Assembly (NCBI RefSeq): GCF_013372285.1
Contig: NZ_CP054301.1
Coordinates: 916,001-980,000, forward strand
Direction: 5' to 3'
DNA from: Marinomonas primoryensis
Lineage (GTDB): Bacteria; Pseudomonadota; Gammaproteobacteria; Pseudomonadales; Marinomonadaceae
DNA: 64,000 nucleotides
Below, piece after piece: positions 18,571-27,043 of the stretch. The position numbers and the translations under genes were made by a program. How positions within the stretch are numbered: position 1 is the stretch's first letter; every line of letters starts with the position of its first letter. The notes under the pieces were generated by a model, which saw only the letters and a program-made list of their open reading frames with translations, was not told the origin of the DNA and did no database searches.

Positions 18571-19635
18571 ATGCCTGTAAAGGTACTTGTTGTTGATGAT
18601 TCTGGTTTTTTTAGGCGTCGTCTTGTTGAAATTTTCGAAGCAGATCCTCGCTTAACGGTAGTTGGGACTGCTAACGACGGAAGGGAAGCAATAGATAAAG
18701 TTCAGTCTTTATCTCCTGATGTTGTGACTATGGATTATGAGATGCCTGTATTGGATGGTATCGCTGCTGTAGTTAATATAATGAAGCTTAAGCCGACACC
18801 AGTGCTAATGTTCTCTTCATTAACCCATGAGGGTGCGAAAGTTACACTAGATGCTTTAGAGGCTGGTGCTGTTGACTTTATGCCGAAGAATTTCGAGGAT
18901 ATCTCTCGTGATTCAGCGGTGGTTAAGCGAGCATTGGTTGAGCGTGTATTGGCGGTTGCTAGAACGCGTTTAGCGGGTAGCAGAAAGCCAGTTGAAGCTC
19001 TTGCCCCACGAGAAGCGCCTAAGCCAATTGTGACTGAGCGTGGGGTTATCATCCCTCGTGCTAGAAAACGAGTTAGTCTTATTGCTATCGGAACCTCTAC
19101 TGGTGGCCCTATGGCCCTTCAGGCCGTATTGAGTAAATTGCCTAAAGACTTTGCGGCGCCTCTGGTTATAGTTCAGCATATGCCCGCTGCTTTTACGGGG
19201 GCTTTTGCTGAGCGATTAAACAACATCTGTCAGATTACGGTTAAAGAAGCTAAAGATGGAGACCGTCTGCAAGCTGGAGTCGCTTTGCTCGCACCAGGAG
19301 GAAAGCAAATGATGATTGACCCTCGAAACGGTGGTTGTGTCCGTATACTTGATGGTGATGAGAGGCTTAATTACAAGCCATCTGTCGATGTGACATTTGG
19401 TTCTGCATCGAAATGCTATCCTGGTAAAGTCTTGTCTGTTGTGATGACTGGAATGGGCGTAGATGGTCGTGAAGGTGCTCGGATGCTGAAGAGTTCTGGT
19501 TCAAGGGTTTGGATTCAAAGTGAAGAATCCTGTGTCATTTATGGTATGCCGATGGCCATAGAAAAGGCAAATTTAGCGGATGAAATTATCGATTTAGAGC
19601 ATATTGGTGAACGCATTGCACGCGAGGTCAACTAG
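18571..19635 (+). CDS. cheB: Chemoreceptor methylesterase/deamidase CheB
   Basis: CheB removes methyl groups from chemoreceptors to reset sensitivity. A receiver domain (about 1-125) has Asp9/Asp10 and phospho-acceptor Asp55 (VVTMDYEMPVLDG). The C-terminal methylesterase has the catalytic Ser in IGTSTGGP, His in VQHMPAAFTGAFAERL and Asp in TGMGVDGREGA. Length is 354. The stop TAG overlaps the motC GTG by one base. No CheR gene lies in this window. Confidence 0.96.
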   Translation: MPVKVLVVDDSGFFRRRLVEIFEADPRLTVVGTANDGREAIDKVQSLSPDVVTMDYEMPVLDGIAAVVNIMKLKPTPVLMFSSLTHEGAKVTLDALEAGAVDFMPKNFEDISRDSAVVKRALVERVLAVARTRLAGSRKPVEALAPREAPKPIVTERGVIIPRARKRVSLIAIGTSTGGPMALQAVLSKLPKDFAAPLVIVQHMPAAFTGAFAERLNNICQITVKEAKDGDRLQAGVALLAPGGKQMMIDPRNGGCVRILDGDERLNYKPSVDVTFGSASKCYPGKVLSVVMTGMGVDGREGARMLKSSGSRVWIQSEESCVIYGMPMAIEKANLADEIIDLEHIGERIAREVN

Positions 19636-20372
19636 TGGATTTTGTTACCTTAGCGGGCCTTTTAATTGCGTTTAGTTCAGTATTTCTTGCAAACTGGTTA
19701 GGAGGAGGTGAAGTCATCCTTCTTCTTAACTTACCTTCTGCAATTATTGTTATTGCTGGAAGTATCGGTGCCTCGTTAATTCAAAGCAGTATTCAAGAGG
19801 CGGTACGGGCTCTTGTTTTGATCAAGTGGAGTCTCTTTCCTCCTATTTATGATTTCAACTCTGCTCGGGCGACATTAAATAACCTTGCCCATAAGGCCAG
19901 AAGGCTTTCTCTACTTGCTTTAGAATCTGACATTGAAGCATTAAATAGTCGTTTTTCTAGCCGAGCGTTGCAAATGGCCATTGATGGAACAGACCCAGAT
20001 CTATTGGCTGATCGGCTACATGACGACGCTGTCCGGATTTATGATAAACGAATGAAAAGTGTGTCTTTTATAGAGTCTATCGGTGGCTACGCCCCTACTT
20101 TAGGGATTATGGGGTCCGTGCTTGGGCTAATCCAAGCGATGGCGAATTTAGACAGTCCAGAAGCGTTGGGGCATGGTATTGCCGTTGCTTTTGTTTCCAC
20201 CCTTTATGGTCAGGGCTTTGCAAATTTGGTCATCTTTCCAATTAGTAAAAAATTAACAGGCTACGTAGATAAGGAATTGCTTTACCATCAATTACTCATT
20301 GATGGTATTTGTGGTATTGCCATTGGTAAACACCCTTATAGGCTAGAGTTAGAGCTTAATACCTATGAGTGA
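19635..20372 (+). CDS. motC: Flagellar stator protein MotC (MotA/PomA family)
   Basis: This is the five-subunit, four-helix partner of a flagellar stator unit. The membrane segments and the cytoplasmic loop (residues about 60-145) are of MotA family type, with the conserved GGYAPTLGIMGSVLGLIQAM in the third helix and LYGQGFANLV in the fourth. Position between cheB and motD matches motC of Pseudomonas, where MotCD is the second stator used at high load. It starts with GTG and overlaps motD by 8 bases. Whether this organism also has MotAB/PomAB elsewhere cannot be seen. Confidence 0.92.
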   Translation: MDFVTLAGLLIAFSSVFLANWLGGGEVILLLNLPSAIIVIAGSIGASLIQSSIQEAVRALVLIKWSLFPPIYDFNSARATLNNLAHKARRLSLLALESDIEALNSRFSSRALQMAIDGTDPDLLADRLHDDAVRIYDKRMKSVSFIESIGGYAPTLGIMGSVLGLIQAMANLDSPEALGHGIAVAFVSTLYGQGFANLVIFPISKKLTGYVDKELLYHQLLIDGICGIAIGKHPYRLELELNTYE

Positions 20373-21180
20373 TGCTCCTTCTCGGTCATCAAGGCGTCGT
20401 GTGGTAACTAGGTTGCCACCTTCAAGTGCCCAGGGTCGAGATCGTTGGATATTGTCTTACGCTGATTTTATTACTTTATTATTCGCCTTTTTTGTTGCTC
20501 TCTATTCTTTGTCGTTGAAAAATGCTGGAGATGAGCAGCGTTTGAAAGAAACGCTTCATGGCGTTTTCGATGCCGTACAAAAATCTATTAAGCCTATCAA
20601 TATTGGCGAACCTATTGTTGGTGAGCCGAAAGATATAGAAGTGGTTGAGACAAAACCTATTCCGGCCGCCCCCCCCACGATTGAAGAAAGCAATTCCTCT
20701 GCTGTTTACGATTTATTAAGCCAAGTTGTAGAAAATCAATTTTCAGGACTGCATGCAACGGGTCAGATATCGGTTACAGAGTCGGCTAATTGGGTAAGTT
20801 TGGAGTTAAAGTCAGGTTTATTATTTGGTCAAGGTGAGTACGATTTAACAAATGAAGCGGTAGCGCTGCTGATCCTAGTCGCTAATATTCTTAAAGTGCA
20901 CCCATCAGTGATATTGGTTGAGGGTAATACTGATGATTTACCTGTTAACTCAAGTCGTTTGGTTTCGAATTGGCATTTGTCCAGCTTACGCTCTTCTTCT
21001 GTAGTGGATGAGTTGGTTTATAGAGGGGTTGATCCTAAAATGATTGCACCCTTAGGATTTTCTAGTGAGCACCCAAAAGTCAGAAATACGAATGACTATG
21101 CTCGCCAGCAAAATAGACGGGTAATATTGCGAATTAGTAAGCGTGAGGCTGAAAATCTCTATGATTACTTGTTTAAATAA
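20365..21180 (+). CDS. motD: Flagellar stator protein MotD (MotB family)
   Basis: MotD is the peptidoglycan-binding partner of MotC. A basic N terminus precedes the single membrane segment SYADFITLLFAFFVALYSLS, in which Asp34 is the ion-binding residue. A proline-rich linker leads to an OmpA-like domain with VEGNTDDLPVNSSR and the typical RRVILRI end. Length is 271. The linker DNA holds a run of eight C (20669-20676), a possible slippage site that would remove the OmpA-like domain if frameshifted. Confidence 0.93.
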   Translation: MSDAPSRSSRRRVVTRLPPSSAQGRDRWILSYADFITLLFAFFVALYSLSLKNAGDEQRLKETLHGVFDAVQKSIKPINIGEPIVGEPKDIEVVETKPIPAAPPTIEESNSSAVYDLLSQVVENQFSGLHATGQISVTESANWVSLELKSGLLFGQGEYDLTNEAVALLILVANILKVHPSVILVEGNTDDLPVNSSRLVSNWHLSSLRSSSVVDELVYRGVDPKMIAPLGFSSEHPKVRNTNDYARQQNRRVILRISKREAENLYDYLFK

Positions 21181-21249
21181 CGTGTTACTGTATATGATTG
21201 CAAAGAATTCGTAAGCAAAATAACAGCATAGGATATCAGGGGACTCAGA

Positions 21250-22023
21250 GTGCACATTTGGGCAGTGGCGAATCAGAAAGGCGGCGTTGGCAAAACGACC
21301 ACAGTGGTTTCCTTAGCGGGGTTGTTGGCTGATGCTGGTAATCGGGTATTAATGATTGATCTTGATCCTCATGGGTCATTGACCAGTTATTTTCGTTTTG
21401 ACCCAGACTCGATAGAAAAAAGCGCTTATAACCTTTTTCAAGTGACTGGGAAAATATCTAAAGATTTACCTGCTTCTTTAATCTTAGAAACAGGTCACCC
21501 AAATTTGTCTTTGTTGCCTGCATCTACTGCCTTGGCTACTTTGGAGCGTCATGCTCAAGCTCAAGGTGGCATGGGGTTGGTAATATCAAAAACGCTGGCT
21601 ATTTTATGGGATGATTACGATTATGTATTAATCGACAGTCCGCCGGTGCTCGGCGTATTGATGATTAATGCCTTGGCGGCTTGTCAGCAGCTGATTATAC
21701 CCGTACAAACAGAGTTTTTGGCTATTAAAGGTTTGGAGAGAATGGTTCGAACATTAACTATGATAAATCGTGCAAGAAAACGCCCTGTACCATTTTTGAT
21801 AGTCCCTACATTGTTTGATCGACGCACTCAGGCATCCAATAAAAGCTTACGCAGTTTAAAAGATACTTATGAAGAGTTGGTGTGGCATTCTGTAATACCG
21901 GTGGATACAAAATTAAGAGACGCTAGTACAGCAGGTATCGCTCCTTCGGCACTGGATCCGAATGCTCGAGGGGTTAAAGCTTACACAAGTCTGATGGATT
22001 CTTTGCTGAACCCAGCGGGATAG
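21250..22023 (+). CDS. parC: ParA-type ATPase for polar chemotaxis arrays (ParC)
   Basis: A 257-residue ParA/Soj-family ATPase with the deviant Walker A KGGVGKTT at residues 10-17, LIDLDPHGSLTSY and the Walker B region YVLIDSPPVLGVL. Encoded between the motor genes and parP/cheW, it matches ParC of Vibrio, which brings chemosensory arrays to the cell pole and ensures inheritance at division. GTG 21250 is the start. It is not an FlhG substitute on sequence: I see no FlhG-type N-terminal DQAxxLR activation motif. The gene name here is the chemotaxis ParC, not topoisomerase IV. Confidence 0.88.
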   Translation: MHIWAVANQKGGVGKTTTVVSLAGLLADAGNRVLMIDLDPHGSLTSYFRFDPDSIEKSAYNLFQVTGKISKDLPASLILETGHPNLSLLPASTALATLERHAQAQGGMGLVISKTLAILWDDYDYVLIDSPPVLGVLMINALAACQQLIIPVQTEFLAIKGLERMVRTLTMINRARKRPVPFLIVPTLFDRRTQASNKSLRSLKDTYEELVWHSVIPVDTKLRDASTAGIAPSALDPNARGVKAYTSLMDSLLNPAG

Positions 22024-22032
22024 TAATAGTTT

Positions 22033-22833
22033 ATGAAAGATACAAAGAATAAAGAGCAGGCTTTAATAGGACCTCAAATGGCGGTTCAACGTTATCTTGA
22101 TGACTTATTACAAGAAGCGACTACAGAAAAGCCTGTTGATGGTGCAGAGGGTGCTCGTGATACAGAGTCAGTTGATTCTGTTGTTGTCACATCTGATTCG
22201 ATATTGAGCGAAGATGAACTGTCTTCTCTAGATGCGTCCTTTAAAGATTTTGAAGATGCAATTTCTACGCACACCGATGACTTGCCAGCGATTGCAGAAG
22301 AACCAAATATTGATCAGCCAGAGCCAGAGCCAGAGCCGGTTACAAAGATTTCTAAAACAGATCCTTTGCCATGGGCGACAGGCCGATTTGAATGCTTACT
22401 TTTTCATGTAGGCGGTCTGAAAATGGCGGTGCCATTGGTTGAGTTAGGCGGAATTTTTCAAAGTGGAAAAGACAAGTTAACCTCAATTTTTGGTCAGCCG
22501 GATTGGTTTATGGGGGTGGCTAATGTTGGGGAATTTAATCTTCGGACTGTCGATACTGCTTTGTGGGTGATGCCTAATCATTATGATGGCGAGTTAAAAG
22601 AAAAGTTTAAATTTGTTATTCAGCTGGATCGTTCTGATTGGTGTGTTGCATGTGAGCATGTTGCAGAGGCAATCACTTTAGAGCCGTCACAAGTAAAATG
22701 GCGAAGCGATAGAAGCAAACGCCCTTGGTTGGCTGGCACAGTAATTGATCATATGTGTGCCATACTGGACGTACAAGGGTTTATAGAATTGTTAGATGAC
22801 CCAAAAAATGGGTTTAAGAACACACTAAAATAA
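22033..22833 (+). CDS. parP: CheW-like array-localisation protein ParP
   Basis: A 266-residue protein with an acidic, low-complexity N-terminal half (including a Pro/Glu repeat near residues 95-102) and a C-terminal CheW-like domain (about 115-258, FECLLFHVGGLKMAVPLVEL). ParP in Vibrio links ParC to CheA and chemoreceptors and keeps CheA in the array. The gene starts 9 bases after parC, the same order as in Vibrio and Pseudomonas. The segment SEDELSSLDASFKDFEDA resembles the acidic helix style of the CheA repeats, but weakly. Confidence 0.88.
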   Translation: MKDTKNKEQALIGPQMAVQRYLDDLLQEATTEKPVDGAEGARDTESVDSVVVTSDSILSEDELSSLDASFKDFEDAISTHTDDLPAIAEEPNIDQPEPEPEPVTKISKTDPLPWATGRFECLLFHVGGLKMAVPLVELGGIFQSGKDKLTSIFGQPDWFMGVANVGEFNLRTVDTALWVMPNHYDGELKEKFKFVIQLDRSDWCVACEHVAEAITLEPSQVKWRSDRSKRPWLAGTVIDHMCAILDVQGFIELLDDPKNGFKNTLK

Positions 22834-22869
22834 TTTTGATGATCATTTTTTGATCTTTGGAGATGTGTA

Positions 22870-23361
22870 ATGGCGACTAGCATAGCGTTAAAGACTGCAA
22901 AACAGTCAGAAGATCCAATGTTGCAGTGGGTAACTTTTCGCTTAGAGAATGAAATTTATGGCGTAAATGTTATGCAAGTAAAAGAGGTTTTACGTTATTC
23001 TGAAATAGCGCCAGTTCCTGGTGCGCCTAATTTTGTATTAGGTATCATTCATTTGCGCGGTACGGTTGTTACCGTCATAGATACCTGCCAGCGATTTGAT
23101 TTACCTTCGGGCGAAATCACAGATGCGACGCGTATCATGATCTTGGAAGTGGAAGGTCATGTTATTGGAATCCTGGTCGATGCTGTGTCTGAAGTGGTTT
23201 ATCTTCGCCAGTCTGAAATTGAAGCATCACCAAATGTTGGTAATGATGAATCCTCTAAGTTTATCCAAGGGGTTTGTCATAAAAATGATATTTTATTGAT
23301 TCTTGTCGATCTTGATAAGCTGTTATCAGAAGATGATTGGTCTGAAGTAGGATCAATGTAA
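22870..23361 (+). CDS. cheW: Chemotaxis coupling protein CheW
   Basis: CheW couples chemoreceptors to CheA. The 163-residue protein is a single CheW domain, with VTFRLENEIYGVNVMQVKEVL, the conserved VLGIIHLRGTVVTVIDT and GILVDAVSEV segments. It lies 36 bases after parP and closes the chemotaxis part of the cluster apart from the DUF2802 gene. Confidence 0.97.
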   Translation: MATSIALKTAKQSEDPMLQWVTFRLENEIYGVNVMQVKEVLRYSEIAPVPGAPNFVLGIIHLRGTVVTVIDTCQRFDLPSGEITDATRIMILEVEGHVIGILVDAVSEVVYLRQSEIEASPNVGNDESSKFIQGVCHKNDILLILVDLDKLLSEDDWSEVGSM

Positions 23362-23383
23362 GTAACTAAGGTAGTTGTACTAG

Positions 23384-23788
23384 ATGGAATCTCAATGGTT
23401 ATTTAACCTTCTTCTGATGCTTCAATTTGTGATCTTGATTGCTGTTGTCGTATGGGCCTTTCGACTATCAAAAAGTCTAAAGCAAACGAAGCGTCAGCAC
23501 GCAGAAGCGGAGTTGAATCAAAAAAAACAAGTTCAAGTACTTGCCTCAGGCTCAATCGGGATGGGGCGGCGCTTAGTCGCTATTGAGAAAAAGCTAAACC
23601 TTGCTGTTGAGAAGCAATCTGAAATTTTGTCAAAAGAAGGTAGTGTGTCATACAATCGCGCTATGGAACTTTTGGGGATGGGGGCTACTATAGATGATCT
23701 GGTTTCTAAATGCGGCCTCATCCGAGCAGAAGCAGAACTGATTAGCCTATTAAAACAAGAGTCTCGAAAAAATTCAGATTACCACTGA
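23384..23788 (+). CDS. DUF2802 membrane protein of the flagellar cluster
   Basis: A 134-residue protein with one N-terminal membrane segment (about residues 5-25), a Lys/Gln-rich coiled-coil-like middle and a C-terminal DUF2802 domain (YNRAMELLGMGATIDDLVSKCGL) that looks like a small helix-turn-helix. Proteins of this family sit just after cheW in many polar-flagellum clusters; their role is not established. Its end overlaps the convergent flhX-like gene by 10 bases. Confidence 0.85.
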   Translation: MESQWLFNLLLMLQFVILIAVVVWAFRLSKSLKQTKRQHAEAELNQKKQVQVLASGSIGMGRRLVAIEKKLNLAVEKQSEILSKEGSVSYNRAMELLGMGATIDDLVSKCGLIRAEAELISLLKQESRKNSDYH

Positions 23789-24027
23789 TGGTTCTTGATC
23801 TTATGTGCGAAAGCGATGATTTCAGCGACTGCCAAGTATAAAGATTCTGGGATTTCTTCTCCTAATTCCAAGGTGCTGAGCATTTCAACCAACTCAGGAC
23901 TTTGGTGCAATACCACATCGTTTTCTCTTGCGACTTCCATTATTTTTTCTGCAAGCAAGCCACTGCCTTTGGCTGTAACGGTTGGGGCCGTGTTGTAATC
24001 GTACTTTAGCGCTATCGCTTTTTGCAT
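23779..24027 (-). CDS. FlhB C-terminal-domain homologue (FlhX-like)
   Basis: An 82-residue protein resembling only the small cytoplasmic piece that FlhB releases on autocleavage: it begins MQKAIALKYDYNTAPTVTAKG, where full FlhB has the PTHFSVALKYD strand, and continues to AVAEIIAFAHKI. No membrane part and no NPTH site are present. Such stand-alone copies (FlhX) can support export switching in some bacteria when the FlhB tail is lost. It starts at the stop of the upstream FliK-like gene (TAATG), so the two are translated together. Confidence 0.87.
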   Translation of the reverse strand: MQKAIALKYDYNTAPTVTAKGSGLLAEKIMEVARENDVVLHQSPELVEMLSTLELGEEIPESLYLAVAEIIAFAHKIKNHQW

Positions 24028-25655
24028 TATGTTCTCACGTCGATTAAAGATTGAGTTTTGATTAAATCATTCTTTTCTTCTCTGTCTAGCTTTGATTGAA
24101 AAGTGTCCAGCCTTTCAACTTCAATGTCTTTATCCTTTAATTGTTGTTTTAGTGAGGGTAAGTTTCTTTGTAATTTCTGTACTGTTTCAGGGTCCTCTGC
24201 CGCAAAGATAATGCCTACTTTATTGGCTTGAATGCTTGCTCTCGCATCAAACCTTCCCGTTTCTTCGAAATCAAACTTCAATTTTACTAGCCAGCGCCTG
24301 TCCCGTTTCGGATCATCTTTTGTGCTTGAATCTTGGTTTATTTCTATTCGAGTTAAATGATGAGTTTGGCCGTCTTTTATAGGAAGCTCTATGTGCAAAG
24401 GATAATGAGCTGAGCCTATTTGAATCGGATCTGTCATGTGTCTTAGCTGATTCGTCGTAATGCGTTCAATGGCATTAGCTATCTGTTCTGTAGGAATATT
24501 GTTGCCTGCAGCATTACCGAGGCGCAATACACCAGTACTTTCTTGTATGTCTTTTAATCGTTCTAGATTGAGCTTTAAGTCGACAGGTAACTGCAATTTA
24601 TTGTCATTTAATAGTAGTGATTCAGAAAACAAACCGCTGGATTGGATGGCTTGTTTCATTGTTTCTGGTGAAGCGGTTAATGTGGCTAAATTAGGTAAAC
24701 TTTGCACCAGTTGTTTGAGTGCTTGCTGTGTCTTTGGAGGCAGAGTTGAGGGCGATGCTTCATTGAGTGTCTGTAATTGCTTAACGAGTTGAGACATATC
24801 ATTGAATGACAGTTGCTTTGGTAGGCTTTGTTTTAACGCATCTAGTTGAGGCGTCGTTGTCGTGCTCAAATTGGCTTTTGGCGGTAACGCTTGTAGATTG
24901 TTATTTGCATCGACAAGGACTCGAATGACATCGCCTTTTTTTAGTGCTGTCTGGCTAATAATAGGGAACTCTGTCTTACCGTCGGTGACGGTGACGAGCT
25001 GACTCTTACTCAGTATATTGTTTGTTGGTGGCGTGTCTGTTTTTTGTGTGTTGTTTTGCGGTGTATTGACGACCTGAGTATTTGCCGTTTGAGTTTGAGG
25101 CGAATTAGTTACTTGAGTATTTTCTTTGGGGTGACTAAGTGGTTGTTGAGTGATACTTGGCTGAGAGTTAATGGTCTGGGCGCTTGGGGGTATATTTGTG
25201 GAAGTCGGTGTTGAAACAACGGTTAAATTTACGACTCTGGATGCCAATATTAAATTTTCTATTGGTTTTGTTTGAGGAGATAGTGGGTTCGATTCCATTG
25301 GGCGCGACGAAGGTGTCAGACGTGAAAATGTTTCGGTTGGCGCCGTCAAGCTTGCTTGGGTTTGACTGGTTTTATTTAATTGAGCATTGGTTATGTCGTT
25401 AATGCTAATAGGTGTGCCGGTGTTGATCAAAGTGAATGGTTGCTGGAGACTTGAAGCGTGCAACAGTTGAACAGGCTTACCTTGAAAATTAAGTGTCTCA
25501 CTGCCTTGAAATTTGATTAAGCTTAAATTTTCTATGAGTTTGATTTCGCTGCTCAGCTTCGCGAGTGTACCTGCATTGCCTAATGTGACATTGCTGCTGA
25601 CATTACTTTGCTTGCCTGATGATGGGTTAAGCATAGATTGGATGTCAGAGATCAT
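24027..25655 (-). CDS. Second FliK-like hook-length control protein
   Basis: The 542-residue protein has a Thr/Gln/Asn/Pro-rich N-terminal 270 residues and a C-terminal domain of the Flg_hook/FliK type (about 400-530: PLHIELPIKDG, WLVKLKFDFEETGRFDARASI). This is a diverged relative of the canonical FliK at 3612-5279. The N-terminal half also has AKLSSEIKLIENLSLIKF. It is divergent from ccmA and coupled to the FlhX-like gene, so the two may form a paired ruler/switch. A similar FliK-like/FlhX pair is found near ccm genes in pseudomonads; its exact job is not known to me. Confidence 0.82.
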   Translation of the reverse strand: MISDIQSMLNPSSGKQSNVSSNVTLGNAGTLAKLSSEIKLIENLSLIKFQGSETLNFQGKPVQLLHASSLQQPFTLINTGTPISINDITNAQLNKTSQTQASLTAPTETFSRLTPSSRPMESNPLSPQTKPIENLILASRVVNLTVVSTPTSTNIPPSAQTINSQPSITQQPLSHPKENTQVTNSPQTQTANTQVVNTPQNNTQKTDTPPTNNILSKSQLVTVTDGKTEFPIISQTALKKGDVIRVLVDANNNLQALPPKANLSTTTTPQLDALKQSLPKQLSFNDMSQLVKQLQTLNEASPSTLPPKTQQALKQLVQSLPNLATLTASPETMKQAIQSSGLFSESLLLNDNKLQLPVDLKLNLERLKDIQESTGVLRLGNAAGNNIPTEQIANAIERITTNQLRHMTDPIQIGSAHYPLHIELPIKDGQTHHLTRIEINQDSSTKDDPKRDRRWLVKLKFDFEETGRFDARASIQANKVGIIFAAEDPETVQKLQRNLPSLKQQLKDKDIEVERLDTFQSKLDREEKNDLIKTQSLIDVRT

Positions 25656-25769
25656 ATAGCCTGCCTATTGGTTCGTTATTTCAGAAAGATTCTCATATAA
25701 TGAGCGAGCTTTGTTTTTACCAAATAATGGTTATGTTGACCTTTATATCGGCCGGACTGGATAAATCTT

Positions 25770-26384
25770 TTGCACTCTTATGTTTCTTTAACAATATCAG
25801 ACCTTTGGATTGAACGTGACGAAAGAGACCTGTGTAAAGGGCTTTCTTTTGAGGTTCATTCAGGTGACGTGCTTCGGGTCTTGGGTGAGAACGGTGCGGG
25901 TAAAAGTTCTTTGTTAAAAGTGATAGCAGGTGTGATTACCCCGTTAGAAGGGAAAATACACTATTCGGGAAAAGACGTGACACAAGATCGCAGTTTGTTG
26001 CAGGAAAATACGCTTTATATTGGCCATTTCGCCGGTGTGAAGCGTCTTTTAACCGTTGAGGAGAACCTTCGATGGTATTGTCCAACTGTCTTGTCAAGCG
26101 AGTTAGAGTGTACGTTAACACATTTAGGTTTGCTGTCTTTCCTCGATTCACCAGTGCAAACTCTATCTGCAGGGCAAGTTAGGCGCGTGGCGTTGGCTCG
26201 TTTATGGTTGAGCAAAAAAGCACTTTGGCTGCTTGATGAACCTTTTGCGTCTTTGGATGACAAAGGCATTGTCATATTAGAAGATCATATTCGACAGCAT
26301 GTCTCTTTAGGTGGTTTGGTCGTGCTAACAACACATCAAAATTTGCGCTCTATTTCTTCTCGTGATGTTGTTTTGTCGCTATGA
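25770..26384 (+). CDS. ccmA: Haem exporter ATP-binding protein CcmA
   Basis: CcmA is the ABC ATPase that, with CcmB, releases holo-CcmE from CcmCD. The 204-residue protein has Walker A GENGAGKSS at residues 39-47, signature LSAGQVRRVALARL and Walker B LWLLDEPFASLD. The best start in frame is TTG 25770; I see no ATG and no strong ribosome-binding site, so the first few residues are uncertain. The stop overlaps ccmB by 4 bases. The 114 bases upstream, shared with the divergent FliK-like gene, must hold the promoters, but I cannot pick them out. Confidence 0.95.
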   Translation: MHSYVSLTISDLWIERDERDLCKGLSFEVHSGDVLRVLGENGAGKSSLLKVIAGVITPLEGKIHYSGKDVTQDRSLLQENTLYIGHFAGVKRLLTVEENLRWYCPTVLSSELECTLTHLGLLSFLDSPVQTLSAGQVRRVALARLWLSKKALWLLDEPFASLDDKGIVILEDHIRQHVSLGGLVVLTTHQNLRSISSRDVVLSL

Positions 26385-27043
26385 CTTATACCTCTTTTTT
26401 GAAATCTGAACTTTTAGTGTTGTGGCGTCGAAAACAAGACGTGGTTAACGCGGTGTTGTTTTTTATTTTGGTGGTGGCATTGTTTCCCATTGGTGTAAAT
26501 TCGTCACCTGAGTTCTTGTCTCCTGCATCAGGTGGCATTATTTGGTGTGCGGCCGTGTTGGCTATTTTGATGGCAATAGAAGGAGTCTTTAAAGAGGATT
26601 ATCTTGATGGCTCCTTGGAGCAATTGGTGGTCAGTGGTTTGTCTTTGCCATTGTTGATGTTACTCAAAGTCGTCGCGTTATGGGTGAGTGTGGTTATACC
26701 GTTACTGCTGGTAATGCCGTTATTGAGCGAAATGCTGTCTTTACCAAGTGGGGCCTTTTGGGTGTTGATCATGACATTGCTTGTGGGAACCCCCTGTTTA
26801 TTTTTTATTGGTATTATTGGCTCTGCTTTAACCGCATCGTTAAAACAAAGTGCCATGTTGGTGATGTTGTTGATCTTGCCGTTTTATTTCCCCATCATTA
26901 TTTTTGCAACCTCAGCTGTTCAAGCAGCTCAAGTTGGTTTGCCTTATTCAGGGCTGTTGGCCATGTTGCTGGCGATGTCTTTGTTGTCTTTAGTGTTTTC
27001 GCCTTTTATGACGGCGATTGCGATAAAAGCGAGTGTTAGCTGA
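26381..27043 (+). CDS. ccmB: Haem exporter membrane protein CcmB
   Basis: CcmB is the six-helix membrane partner of CcmA. The 220-residue protein is almost entirely hydrophobic, with the conserved FFILVVALFPIGV near the N terminus and EDYLDGSLEQLVVSG after the second helix. It overlaps ccmA and ccmC by 4 and 1 bases. Confidence 0.96.
   Translation: MTYTSFLKSELLVLWRRKQDVVNAVLFFILVVALFPIGVNSSPEFLSPASGGIIWCAAVLAILMAIEGVFKEDYLDGSLEQLVVSGLSLPLLMLLKVVALWVSVVIPLLLVMPLLSEMLSLPSGAFWVLIMTLLVGTPCLFFIGIIGSALTASLKQSAMLVMLLILPFYFPIIIFATSAVQAAQVGLPYSGLLAMLLAMSLLSLVFSPFMTAIAIKASVS

Noticed and set aside
26680..27039. A 119-residue plus-strand frame inside ccmB
   Set aside because: Another frame of a clear membrane-protein gene; the product is Cys/Phe/Trp-rich noise.
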